34,786 bases of DNA, from contig CADBNR010000049.1 of NCBI GenBank assembly GCA_902796035.1, positions 1 to 34,786 of the forward strand. The letters are read 5' to 3'. Origin of the DNA: an uncultured Bacteroidales bacterium. Lineage in GTDB: Bacteria > Bacteroidota > Bacteroidia > Bacteroidales > Muribaculaceae. The first letter of the stretch is position 1. Each line of letters begins with the position of its first letter. Below are positions 1-6,013 of the stretch, piece after piece. The notes below the pieces were generated by a model, which had not been told where the DNA came from, made no database searches, and saw only the letters and a program-made list of their open reading frames with translations. The position numbers and the translations under genes were made by a program.

Positions 1-55
1 ATCAATCCTGCCTTCCGGCTCTAAAATGCAGATTTCGGCACTGTTTTATGACTCC

Positions 56-95
56 CATGCTGTCCCAGCATGCTCCGGTCTCTCCAGATAGACCG
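56..95. repeat. Two adjacent short hairpins
   Basis: A 7-bp perfect stem with a 3-base loop (arms 56-62 and 66-72) is followed at once by a 6-bp stem with an 8-base loop (arms 76-81 and 90-95). Neither has a T-tail, so they do not look like a terminator. No gene is visible in the first 400 bases; these hairpins and the repeat beginning at 131 are all I can point to. They may belong to the same mobile or repeated unit or to the end of something outside the window. Confidence 0.35.
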
Positions 96-130
96 ACGCA
101 ATCCGTTGAAAATGCAACAATCGAAATTAA

Positions 131-330
131 GAGTGTGTTTATTTTTAAATCAAATTAAGATTGAGAGCATTTTTTGAGATGATTTTGCAAGCCAAGGAGG
201 GAGCCAAGGAGGGAGCGGTGCGGGCACCGTGACCGACGAAGCTTGGCAAAATCAGTCAAAAAAGACCTCAAGATTAATTTGACGCATTTATATACTTTAG
301 TGTACCAAGGATTCCGTATCATTCCGGCTT
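131..330 (+). repeat. Dispersed repeat copy A with internal long hairpin
   Basis: Both ends of this 200-base stretch recur in inverse orientation at 5515-5625. Bases 131-149 match 5607-5625 reversed (18 of 19), and 283-330 match 5515-5562 reversed (43 of 48 by my alignment). Copy A is longer because its centre is an imperfect hairpin with arms of about 40 bases (roughly 150-195 and 239-282) around a GC-rich loop containing a tandem duplication of ccaaggagggag. No coding capacity is credible. It looks like a miniature mobile element or a dispersed intergenic repeat. Confidence 0.6.
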
Positions 331-416
331 GCTCTCGCCGAAACAAGCATAATGCCGATTCATATACGGTCGCTTAATGTATAATTGACAAAGGGCAATT
401 ACCTAATCACAGTAAT

Positions 417-611
417 TCATCCGTTGTGCTTGACTTCAAAATATTGGATTTGGTTATTACTATACATAGCATTTAGGATATGCCTCAAATCATTATAGAA
501 ATTGGAAATGTTGTAGCCGAGTTGCTCACATCCAAATTTCAAATGTGAATATCCTACACAGAATGATAATTTATGGCTTTCAAAGAAAGCTTGAAGATAT
601 GATTTTAACAT
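417..611 (-). CDS. Small hypothetical protein, 64 aa
   Basis: I do not recognise this protein. It is short, with no signal peptide, metal motif or obvious transmembrane segment, and it contains several aromatic residues (for example FFES, FYNDL and QYFEV). Support for a real gene comes mainly from its promoter: a TACCTTTG box with TTG exactly 20 bases upstream (639-669) would start transcription about 20 bases before the ATG at 611. It stands alone, transcribed away from the terminator of the five-gene operon. It could be a complete small protein or the remnant of a longer one. Function unknown. Confidence 0.45.
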   Translation of the reverse strand: MLKSYLQAFFESHKLSFCVGYSHLKFGCEQLGYNISNFYNDLRHILNAMYSNNQIQYFEVKHNG

Positions 612-638
612 AATACAAGTTTTTAATTAAACAATCTG

Positions 639-669
639 CAAAGGTACACAGTTTGTGTATCCTATGCAA
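639..669 (-). promoter_or_regulatory. Bacteroidetes-type promoter for the 64-aa ORF
   Basis: On the minus strand TTG (669-667) is followed after 20 bases by TACCTTTG (646-639), matching the TTG-N19/20-TAnnTTTG consensus of the primary Bacteroidetes sigma factor. The predicted transcription start is near 633, about 22 bases before the ATG. The TTG lies directly against the terminator stem at 672-701. Confidence 0.55.
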
Positions 670-671
670 AA

Positions 672-701
672 GCGGTGGCACGTCGTGAGATGTGCCACCG
701 C
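672..701 (-). terminator. Rho-independent terminator of the five-gene operon
   Basis: A perfect 10-bp GC-rich stem (672-681 with 692-701) with a 10-base loop is followed on the minus strand by TTTT. It lies 30 bases beyond the stop of the last operon gene (732). On the plus strand the tail is only CTTT, so the main direction is minus. Confidence 0.75.
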
Positions 702-731
702 CTTTATGTATAGAGATTATCGGTTAGTATG

Positions 732-887
732 TTACTTCCCGAATAATCCTTTTTGAATCATTCTACCCACCTTACGTTCCAAACCTTGTTTGGTGGTGGG
801 TATGCCTGTCTTGCGAGCTATCTTCTGTTTGACAGCCGATACTCCTATCGCGCGTTTAAGCGAGAAACTGAGTCCTGGAATCTTCAT
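732..887 (-). CDS. Conserved 51-aa basic microprotein
   Basis: The protein begins MKIPGLSFSLKRAIG and is strongly basic, with many Lys and Arg, a central KIARKTGIPTT segment and a KVGRMIQKGLFG tail. It resembles short proteins with a MKIPGFSFSWKRALG-like start that I recall from gut bacterial genomes; none has a function known to me. The ATG is one base after the TGA of the upstream microprotein, which implies translational coupling. It is the last gene before the terminator at 672-701. The charge could suit nucleic-acid or membrane binding, but that is inference. Confidence 0.7.
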   Translation of the reverse strand: MKIPGLSFSLKRAIGVSAVKQKIARKTGIPTTKQGLERKVGRMIQKGLFGK

Positions 888-888
888 A

Positions 889-999
889 TCAATTCAGCAA
901 TGAATTGAGACCGTAGAATATCAGAAACATGATGAACCAGAAGAGGCACTTGAAGAAGTTGCGCCCAAGGTATAACAGTATCGCGATGATATACTTCAT
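889..999 (-). CDS. 36-aa single-pass membrane microprotein
   Basis: The product starts MKYIIAILLYLGRNFFKC and is nearly all hydrophobic and aromatic, long enough for one membrane-spanning helix with a short polar break (GRN) near residue 13. A ribosome-binding sequence AAAGGA overlaps the stop codon of the preceding 291-aa gene and lies about 5 bases before this ATG. Its TGA is one base before the next ATG. The tight packing on both sides and the intact frame are the evidence for a gene. Small hydrophobic proteins in nuclease operons can act as membrane effectors or toxins, but nothing here proves that. Confidence 0.6.
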   Translation of the reverse strand: MKYIIAILLYLGRNFFKCLFWFIMFLIFYGLNSLLN

Positions 1000-1007
1000 C
1001 AGTTCCT

Positions 1008-1883
1008 TTACAGACCTTTGTTCTGGAAAGATTTTACCATTTTCTTAACCAGCACATCAATCTCGTTGGCGATGTCTCCCATGAATGCTGCTCTGGCATT
1101 CGGGTTTTTCATTTTGCCGAATCCTTCGGATTTCATAGTCTTGAAGTTCAGCTCATTGCGAGGTGTGGCATAAGCATAGGCTGCCAAAACCTTGTTATCA
1201 GCATCGCATACATCCATCTGAGGATCTACGCCCGTAAGTGCGTCAGCAAGCGCAGTATCGGTCGGAGTCTCACCCTTATAGCGGATTCCGAAGAAATATC
1301 TTTCCTTCATTATGATGGAGAATGTTACGATATTCTTGCGGTTTTTTGTCTTATAGATATCGAACGTCACACCGTATCGCTTGTAACGAGTGCCCTTAGA
1401 GTAGTCTTCGACTTCTGCCGTGAAGTCCTTCTTTTCGATGCCATATCCTTTTGCTATAAGGAGATCCTGCAGCGAGTCCCAGAAGTAGCATTGAAGCTGC
1501 TCGTTGCTCCAGTCATCAGTTTCCGTTGTTTGACGACCAGCAGCGGCAATAGTTATGTCGCCACTAACAAGTTTAGTGTTGTCGGGATTTGCCACCTTTA
1601 CTGTGATGCCGAAGATGTCTTTCATCTTGGCTTCGAAATTCCCGACTTTCAGGTTGCCCTTACACACCAGTTCTCCACCCTTTACGTTTTCTCCGCTTCG
1701 GATAGACGCAAGGGTGGCGTTCTCAGGCGCGAACTTAGGTCCTTTGTACACACGCAGGGTTGCACCGAACGCGTTCTTGAATTGTTTCCTCAGACTGCTG
1801 ACAGTCATTCGGCCACTAATGCTAAATTCAGCCATTGTGAAATTGTCTTTTAGTGAGGTTATTAAACTGTTGATTATTCCCAT
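1008..1883 (-). CDS. Conserved hypothetical protein, 291 aa
   Basis: Function unknown. From about residue 16 (MAEFSISGRMTVSSL) to residue 110 there is a domain that resembles small gut-bacterial proteins I recall with a GRMTVKTLKxQFKxxFG pattern followed by TLRVY and a GGEL segment. The C-terminal 180 residues contain a charged middle (WSNEQLQCYFWDSLQDLL) and a tail with DIANEIDVLVKKM. There is no signal peptide. The ATG at 1883 lies 18 bases after the upstream stop; an internal ATG at 1838 is an alternative start and would match where the family-like part begins. It is the third gene of the nuclease operon. Soluble and probably cytoplasmic. Confidence 0.75.
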   Translation of the reverse strand: MGIINSLITSLKDNFTMAEFSISGRMTVSSLRKQFKNAFGATLRVYKGPKFAPENATLASIRSGENVKGGELVCKGNLKVGNFEAKMKDIFGITVKVANPDNTKLVSGDITIAAAGRQTTETDDWSNEQLQCYFWDSLQDLLIAKGYGIEKKDFTAEVEDYSKGTRYKRYGVTFDIYKTKNRKNIVTFSIIMKERYFFGIRYKGETPTDTALADALTGVDPQMDVCDADNKVLAAYAYATPRNELNFKTMKSEGFGKMKNPNARAAFMGDIANEIDVLVKKMVKSFQNKGL

Positions 1884-1901
1884 TTTTGTGATTTTGACTT
1901 G

Positions 1902-2144
1902 TTATTTGCATCTTTTTAGAGATGCCTTTGCATTCTCGATATCGCGCTTTAGGCTTTCTATGCGTCGGTCGTGGGATGCCGCACGGTCAATCTTAGACTT
2001 ACGGAAAGAAGCCTTTGCCGATGGTGTCGTAGCTCTTTTTATTGAGTTGGCATAATATGCGTTATCTTTCTTCTTTGCTTCCCGTTCTTTGGCAACGGAA
2101 GCTCTGAGGTCTATTATACGCTTCTTATAATATTCTTTGCTCAT
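1902..2144 (-). CDS. Small coiled-coil protein, 80 aa
   Basis: The protein starts MSKEYYKKRI and is highly charged and almost entirely helical in character. It has heptad-like Lys/Arg/Glu/Ala stretches at both ends (LRASVAKEREAKKK and LKRDIENAKASLKR) around a Ser/Thr/Pro-containing middle, so two helices folding back on each other are plausible. I chose the ATG at 2144, not the upstream alternative at 2192, because it makes the classic ATGA overlap with the stop of the nuclease gene (2141-2143). Function unknown; probably an interaction partner of the neighbouring proteins. Confidence 0.7.
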   Translation of the reverse strand: MSKEYYKKRIIDLRASVAKEREAKKKDNAYYANSIKRATTPSAKASFRKSKIDRAASHDRRIESLKRDIENAKASLKRCK

Positions 2145-3016
2145 GACTTGATATTGAGTTGATACGTATCCGAAATACGCTCCCAGATACACTTATTTTC
2201 TTTTCCCGATTTGGACGGATTGATTTGAAAAACACCCACAAAGCGGTATGAGGTTATACCGAGCCAATCTGTATAGCGCAGAAATGTTATGCGTTTTTCC
2301 CGGCTATCGAGATATCTCCTCATGTGGTTAGTTCTCTCTTTCATATCTTTGGGAAACTCGGTTATAGTCAACCCGTCATCCGAAATCGTGTTGTCCCAGA
2401 GTTTATGGTTGGTATTAGGCCACCAGACAACTTCGTCCTTTTTATCTGGAACTCCGACACCTGATGCCCGCAGAAAGCCTCGGTGCTTGGGTCTTGTACC
2501 GAATATTGCTGCAATATCATCGATTGTGTAGAAAGATACATTTTCTTCAACACTGATGTATCCTCTATGACGTATGTCCTCTACCGAGTCAATGCCTTTC
2601 CAAGGTTTAAAATCAGAACCTAATTCTAAAATTTTGGATTTGATGAGGTTTGTTATTTTATCGGTGCGGTGATTAAGTTCTTCCAAGGGACATGGTTCGG
2701 CTATACCGTTTGTCTCGTTGTAACATTTTATCCGAACTACTTCCAAATATTTTGAAATTTCCCGTTCCCTAATGGTGTCCGGCTCCTTGTTTTGGAAGTG
2801 GGCAGGCTCGTCAATCTCCACTACAAGATTAAGCTGAGGCAAGTAAAGGTCAGCAAGTGCGTATTTACCCTCTTTACGCACCACATATTGCTGAAACACG
2901 AAATGCACATCGGGGTTGTCAAGGACATTCCAAATGCGATGAATCACATAGCTCTCCAATCTTTTGTGGGATATCTTGGCGAGCATCCGTGTGATATATT
3001 CCAACTTATATTCCAT
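2141..3016 (-). CDS. PD-(D/E)XK-like nuclease, 291 aa
   Basis: Residues about 35-105 look like a restriction-type nuclease core of the Vsr/DUF559 kind: a helix, then ADLYLPQLNLVVEIDEPAH, giving the Asp and Glu-x-Asp of a PD-(D/E)XK-like site, then REREISKYLEVVRIKC. The C-terminal half (about residues 170-290) has FYTIDDIAAIFGTRPKHRGF and a Trp/Tyr-rich part with ITFLRYTDWLG and YRFVGVFQI, which recalls the specificity domains of restriction-like enzymes. It is the first gene of a five-gene operon and overlaps the next gene by four bases. Likely cytoplasmic and DNA- or RNA-cleaving, perhaps in phage defence. The nuclease fold is fairly likely; substrate and role are inferred. Confidence 0.7.
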   Translation of the reverse strand: MEYKLEYITRMLAKISHKRLESYVIHRIWNVLDNPDVHFVFQQYVVRKEGKYALADLYLPQLNLVVEIDEPAHFQNKEPDTIREREISKYLEVVRIKCYNETNGIAEPCPLEELNHRTDKITNLIKSKILELGSDFKPWKGIDSVEDIRHRGYISVEENVSFYTIDDIAAIFGTRPKHRGFLRASGVGVPDKKDEVVWWPNTNHKLWDNTISDDGLTITEFPKDMKERTNHMRRYLDSREKRITFLRYTDWLGITSYRFVGVFQINPSKSGKENKCIWERISDTYQLNIKS

Positions 3017-3084
3017 AGACTCGTAGGTTTACCAAAAACAAAAGAGCGACAGTCTAAACTTTTTCCTCATTTGCTTTAGCGGGT

Positions 3085-3190
3085 TCTGGTAAACCTTGAG
3101 TCCAAATAAGTAAAAAGCAGTCTGCGCCCTTGTCGGGTACAAACCTACCTTTCGACTTATCATTTGGGACTCTTTAACTAATTTACCAGA
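3085..3190 (-). promoter_or_regulatory. Long imperfect hairpin in the nuclease operon leader
   Basis: Outer arms 3085-3093 and 3182-3190 pair perfectly over 9 bp. Inside them, 3098-3107 pairs with 3162-3172 over 10 bp with one bulged base, and 3109-3112 pairs with 3155-3158. The element TTTACCA or its complement occurs three times between 3028 and 3188. Because the nuclease gene starts at 3016 on the minus strand, this lies in its promoter or 5' leader and could be an operator for a dimeric regulator or a folded leader RNA. Confidence 0.4.
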
Positions 3191-3288
3191 TTTGCTAAAA
3201 GCCAAATAACTTGTCTAAAAGTCGTTTGAAATATGTCTTATCTTATGTTTCTGTTTCTTGCTTAAATGTTTTAAGGGTTCTTAATCTG

Positions 3289-3319
3289 CAAAGTAAGCAA
3301 GAATTTTTGAAACGTGCAA
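3289..3319 (-). promoter_or_regulatory. Possible promoter of the nuclease operon
   Basis: On the minus strand TTG (3319-3317) is followed after 20 bases by TTACTTTG (3296-3289), one base off the TAnnTTTG consensus. It would give a leader of about 265 bases containing the hairpin at 3085-3190. An alternative TAGGTTTG box (3147-3140) matches the consensus but has no TTG at the right distance and lies inside the hairpin. Confidence 0.3.
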
Positions 3320-3431
3320 GAGCATGTCGCAGAACTGCTTGAAAACATGTTGTAGAACATAAAATGCCGACCATAATTCTTTATGGTCGACACATTTATC
3401 TCCATTACCAATAGTGCTTAACATGGGACTG

Positions 3432-3513
3432 CATATTCTGTAAGATGACAAAAGCCGCGGACAGAGAGACCAGCCGCGACACTTTTGTCTAACCCTTATA
3501 CTTTCAGAATATG
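3432..3513. ncRNA. Nested stem structure, candidate structured RNA
   Basis: Three stacked stems are visible: 3432-3440 with 3505-3513 (9 bp), 3447-3454 with 3482-3489 (8 bp), and an inner CGCGG/CCGCG stem (3456-3460 with 3474-3478). All arms are perfect, which is unlikely by chance in an AT-rich gene-free region. A 10-bp stem lies at 3255-3264/3294-3303, a hairpin near 3366-3388, and a strong plus-strand terminator at 3625-3670, so a plus-strand RNA of up to about 400 bases is possible. I found no good plus-strand promoter and recognise no known RNA family. Confidence 0.35.
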
Positions 3514-3624
3514 AAAGCCAGGAAATTATATCGACGATTGATAATCTTTGTAACAGAAGCCATATTATCAACCGTCATCAGTGAGGTACTCCATTGGGTT
3601 AATACCTTATTGAAGTAATCTCCT

Positions 3625-3671
3625 CCACGCCACCCGCTCTGGCGGGAGCGGGTGGCGTGGTTTTATATTTT
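3625..3671 (+). terminator. Strong rho-independent terminator
   Basis: A perfect 15-bp GC-rich stem (3625-3639 with 3646-3660) with a 6-base loop is followed by TTTTATATTTT on the plus strand. No plus-strand gene precedes it, so it would end either a noncoding transcript from the 3250-3620 region or read-through into the IS1595 gene, whose stop is at 3687 on the other strand. The minus-strand tail lacks a T-run. Confidence 0.65.
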
Positions 3672-3686
3672 GAATTATACCAATAT

Positions 3687-4658
3687 TCAAAAACTCTGTC
3701 CAAACCTTACATCATTCTCCCATGCGATGCGCATTGCAAAGTCAACATATTCGGGCTTCATGATTATCTCTCCATAGAGAAATCTATTGCTTCTTGATTT
3801 CAAGAACTCGGCAAACCGCTCTCCATCGCTCATGTCTCGGGTATTGTAGCGGTATACAAACTCCTTGCAATACTTAGGCAGATGCTTTGCGGTAACAAGA
3901 TGGTAGATTCCGATTATGCCTCTTTTGAGTAATGACCAGAATCCCTCTATTGAGTTCGTGTGGTATCCGTTCTTGTTTACATATTCATCAAGATGATGAG
4001 CAACGGTTTCATGCAGATAGTTTTTCTGTACATCATTGTAGCCTTTCCAGCAATCTGAAATGATGCGTGTTCCCGTCTTAACTAGTTCATCAATAATAGT
4101 CTGTAGGGTTCTTTTCTTGGCATTGGGCACAACACGTGCATGAACCTTTCCTCTTGAGAGAAGACCGAACACCGGAGTTTTCTGCTTTAGAGAACGTCCT
4201 TGACCACCTTTATTTTTCTTAGTCTTGCCGCCCACATAGGTTTCGTCAACTTGTGTATCCTCATCGAATGTAGCATCGTCTTTGAGATTTTCTCTAATCC
4301 GACAGAGCATAAACCATGCTGTCTTTTGAGTTACGGAAATATCCTTTGCCAACTGAACAGAACTGATGCCTTTCTTATGAGCAAGAAATATATAGATGGC
4401 ATAGAACCACTTTTTAAGCGGAATGTGAGAACCCTCAAACATTGTGCCTATCTTGACATTGAACCTCTTGCTACAATGAGGACATTTATACATTCCACGG
4501 AACCGACCGAACGTGGTCAGTTTCCACGGCTCTCTGGAACATGAACAATACGGACATTGCGGCTTGCCGTTCCAAATCAGTTCTTCAAGATACTCTCTGC
4601 ACTCGTCTTCTGTGCTTAGTGTATCTATCATATCAAGAAGTGATTTAAACGAGTTCAT
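3687..4658 (-). CDS. IS1595-family (ISXO2-like) transposase
   Basis: This 323-aa protein has the full IS1595 architecture. An N-terminal zinc ribbon with CPYC and CPHC pairs spans residues about 36-85. A helix-turn-helix part follows (GISSVQLAKDISVTQKTAWF). Then comes the ISXO2-type DDE domain with DETYVGGK carrying the first Asp, IISDCWKGY the second, and HTNSIEGFWSLLKRGI the region of the third acidic or Asn residue. The length is normal for the family and the frame is intact, so it may be active. I could not find convincing terminal inverted repeats or a target duplication, so the limits of the insertion sequence are not defined. It separates the nuclease operon from the next island genes. 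Confidence 0.92.
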   Translation of the reverse strand: MNSFKSLLDMIDTLSTEDECREYLEELIWNGKPQCPYCSCSREPWKLTTFGRFRGMYKCPHCSKRFNVKIGTMFEGSHIPLKKWFYAIYIFLAHKKGISSVQLAKDISVTQKTAWFMLCRIRENLKDDATFDEDTQVDETYVGGKTKKNKGGQGRSLKQKTPVFGLLSRGKVHARVVPNAKKRTLQTIIDELVKTGTRIISDCWKGYNDVQKNYLHETVAHHLDEYVNKNGYHTNSIEGFWSLLKRGIIGIYHLVTAKHLPKYCKEFVYRYNTRDMSDGERFAEFLKSRSNRFLYGEIIMKPEYVDFAMRIAWENDVRFGQSF

Positions 4659-4756
4659 TTTGCTTTGTATTTTTGAGTATAGGGAATATTACCGACAAAA
4701 TGATGTTTCGTTAAATTCTGGAAGAACTATTTTTCATCAATGATGAAATTTTGTGA

Positions 4757-5305
4757 ATGATAGGGATGCAACAGATGGTATCGGCATCTGTACAATTTAT
4801 CTATAAATCAAAAACATCATATAAAGATATGGGAATTGAAATAGATACAGGAAAAGTTGATGGAGTCAAAACAGAATCAAATAGGGTACTGACTTATGCA
4901 GCAGTATCCGATATGATAGCTGTAAATAATACAGTTGTAGTTTATAAAGGTTCCGTTAATCATGAGGTAATATCTATATCTAAAGTATCGGGTAATTTTT
5001 TAAGCGGCAAAACAATTAATGAATTGCAAAGTTATGCTATTGCTCAATTTACTAACGAGCCCGATTCAATGATTGATAACGGAGGTGGTGTATTTACTGG
5101 AATACTTTATGCAATAAATCATGGAGCACCATTAGTTGGGTCAGTATTTGACATATATAGCCTTGAACAAGGAATCCCCGCATATGTATACGCTAAACCA
5201 GCAAATAACTTTACAATGTGGTCAATGTCTTTGACTAATATATTGGGTGCTACGATAGTTGATGGATGTGAAGTTATATTCCAATTACATTTGAAATACA
5301 ACTAA
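4757..5305 (+). CDS. Hypothetical protein, 182 aa
   Basis: I do not recognise this protein. It is rich in Ser, Asn, Thr, Val and Ile, has no Cys-rich or catalytic motif I can name and few charged clusters, and reads like a beta-rich fold (for example NTVVVYKGSVNHEVISISKV and ATIVDGCEVIFQLHLKY). Residues about 104-120 (DNGGGVFTGILYAINHG) form a glycine-rich segment. There is no clear signal peptide. The ATG at 4757 is used; an ATG three codons later is also possible. It is AT-rich, stands alone between the IS1595 gene and a 40-aa ORF, and ends before a good terminator at 5328-5370. The adjacent IS may have removed its original upstream partner. Confidence 0.6.
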   Translation: MIGMQQMVSASVQFIYKSKTSYKDMGIEIDTGKVDGVKTESNRVLTYAAVSDMIAVNNTVVVYKGSVNHEVISISKVSGNFLSGKTINELQSYAIAQFTNEPDSMIDNGGGVFTGILYAINHGAPLVGSVFDIYSLEQGIPAYVYAKPANNFTMWSMSLTNILGATIVDGCEVIFQLHLKYN

Positions 5306-5327
5306 GAATTTGTGTATATTATGTTTA

Positions 5328-5370
5328 GAATCCCGTGTTCCAGAGATTGTAACATGGGATTCGCTGTTTT
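5328..5370 (+). terminator. Terminator of the 182-aa gene
   Basis: A 12-bp stem with one G-T pair (5328-5339 with 5351-5362) is followed by GCTGTTTT. It lies 22 bases after the stop at 5305. Confidence 0.65.
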
Positions 5371-5400
5371 ATAAATATTTCAAATCAAAAATACAACAAT

Positions 5401-5523
5401 ATGGGATTACTTACTGAACTTATCAAGGAATCTCTTGAAGGAAAGCTCTCCGACCAGATACAGGCTTCGCTCGAAGCAGACGGTAATGAGATGAATGAAG
5501 CCGCTGGAGATCACAAGCCGTAA
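5401..5523 (+). CDS. 40-aa ORF, possibly a truncated gene start
   Basis: The ORF begins MGLLTELIKESLEGKLSDQ, an amphipathic helix with normal codon use, preceded by an A-rich stretch typical of Bacteroidetes translation starts. Its stop codon lies inside the repeat that begins at 5515, and the last residues (DHKP) are encoded by repeat sequence. Most likely it is the 5' end of a longer gene cut off by the repeat or by an associated deletion, although a complete microprotein cannot be excluded. Function unknown. Confidence 0.4.
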   Translation: MGLLTELIKESLEGKLSDQIQASLEADGNEMNEAAGDHKP

Positions 5524-5625
5524 TCTTACGGAATCCTTAGTACACTAAAGTATATAGATGCGTAATTTGAACTTTAAATAATCACTCTATTCATTAGTTA
5601 AAACGGTTTAAAAGTAAACACACTC
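5515..5625 (-). repeat. Dispersed repeat copy B
   Basis: This is the shorter, inverse partner of 131-330. The 48 bases at 5515-5562 and the 19 bases at 5607-5625 match its two ends. The 44 bases between differ from copy A and lack its central hairpin. Conserved ends with variable centres suggest a miniature mobile element or a recombination-related repeat. The outer ends of copies A and B face away from the island. Confidence 0.6.
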
Positions 5626-5653
5626 TAAGATGTTCGGACTCATACATCAGGAT

Positions 5654-5683
5654 TTGCGGTATTTGAACAATTTAGTATATTTG
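5654..5683 (+). promoter_or_regulatory. Bacteroidetes-type promoter
   Basis: TTG (5654-5656) is followed after 19 bases by TATATTTG (5676-5683). The predicted start near 5689 is about 20 bases before the ATG at 5708 of the broken gene, which suggests the original gene's promoter survives. Confidence 0.6.
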
Positions 5684-5707
5684 CGTCCGGACAATAAAAT
5701 ATAAGAA

Positions 5708-5953
5708 ATGACTAACTCGGATTTTTAGGATTACATACAATCGATAATTTCAGATGGATTTAATCCCGAGGGTCTGTCAAAACTTGAAGAACATGCACAC
5801 ATGTTCATCAACGGGAAGTTGCTATTTAAACGATTTTCACCGCAAGAACAGCATGGCTGCGCAGAAGGAGGTTCATCTCATGTCATTGCGTCCATACTCG
5901 CGGGAGCAGAAAATTCAACAGATCGAGTCGCTGAAGAAAGATGCAGCATCTAA
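5708..5953 (+). pseudogene. Remnant of the N-terminus of a polyvalent-protein-like gene
   Basis: Reading from the ATG at 5708, the frame runs MTNSDF, then an in-frame TAG at 5726, then about 74 sensible residues including DGFNPEGLSKLEEHAHMF, then GKLLFKRFSPQEQHG and GGSSHVIASILAGAE, before ending at 5951. From memory this resembles the start of long mobile-element proteins of Bacteroidales annotated as putative polyvalent protein kinase domain; those run for several hundred residues more. Both the early stop and the missing C-terminal part argue for a decayed gene. TAG also ends intact genes here (the DUF2795 gene), so recoding is unlikely. A 68-residue reading in another frame (5754-5960) overlaps it and looks less protein-like. 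Confidence 0.5.
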
Positions 5954-5981
5954 ACTCTAAATAAAAACAAATCTCCTCTTG

Positions 5982-6005
5982 ATCCCCGGCCGTCCAGCCG
6001 GGGAT
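5982..6005 (-). terminator. Terminator downstream of the 175-aa gene
   Basis: A perfect 9-bp stem (5982-5990 with 5997-6005) with a 6-base loop lies 8 bases beyond the stop codon at 6014 on the minus strand. The tail on that strand is A/G-rich before a TTTGTTTTTATTT run, so termination may be weaker than usual or work in both directions. It also marks the change from AT-rich island to GC-rich core. Confidence 0.5.
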
Positions 6006-6013
6006 TATTGCAA

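Noticed and set aside
155-346. A 63-residue open frame on the minus strand
   Set aside because: It lies entirely in repeat copy A and crosses the hairpin arms; the composition follows the repeat and not a protein.
3281-3571. A 96-residue open frame on the minus strand
   Set aside because: It runs through the stacked stems of the structured region, with an unlikely mixture of Cys, Trp and Leu; no start signal or partner gene supports it.
3660-4720. Terminal inverted repeats of the IS1595 element
   Set aside because: I compared both flanks and found only a weak AATATTC/ACTC similarity, not enough to define the ends.
5723-5730. Recoding of the amber codon in the broken gene
   Set aside because: TAG is used as the normal stop of the intact DUF2795 gene in this window, and the gene is truncated as well.
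5754-5960. A 68-residue open frame on the plus strand
   Set aside because: It overlaps the decayed polyvalent-like gene in another frame; the promoter and the protein-like sequence belong to the frame starting at 5708.
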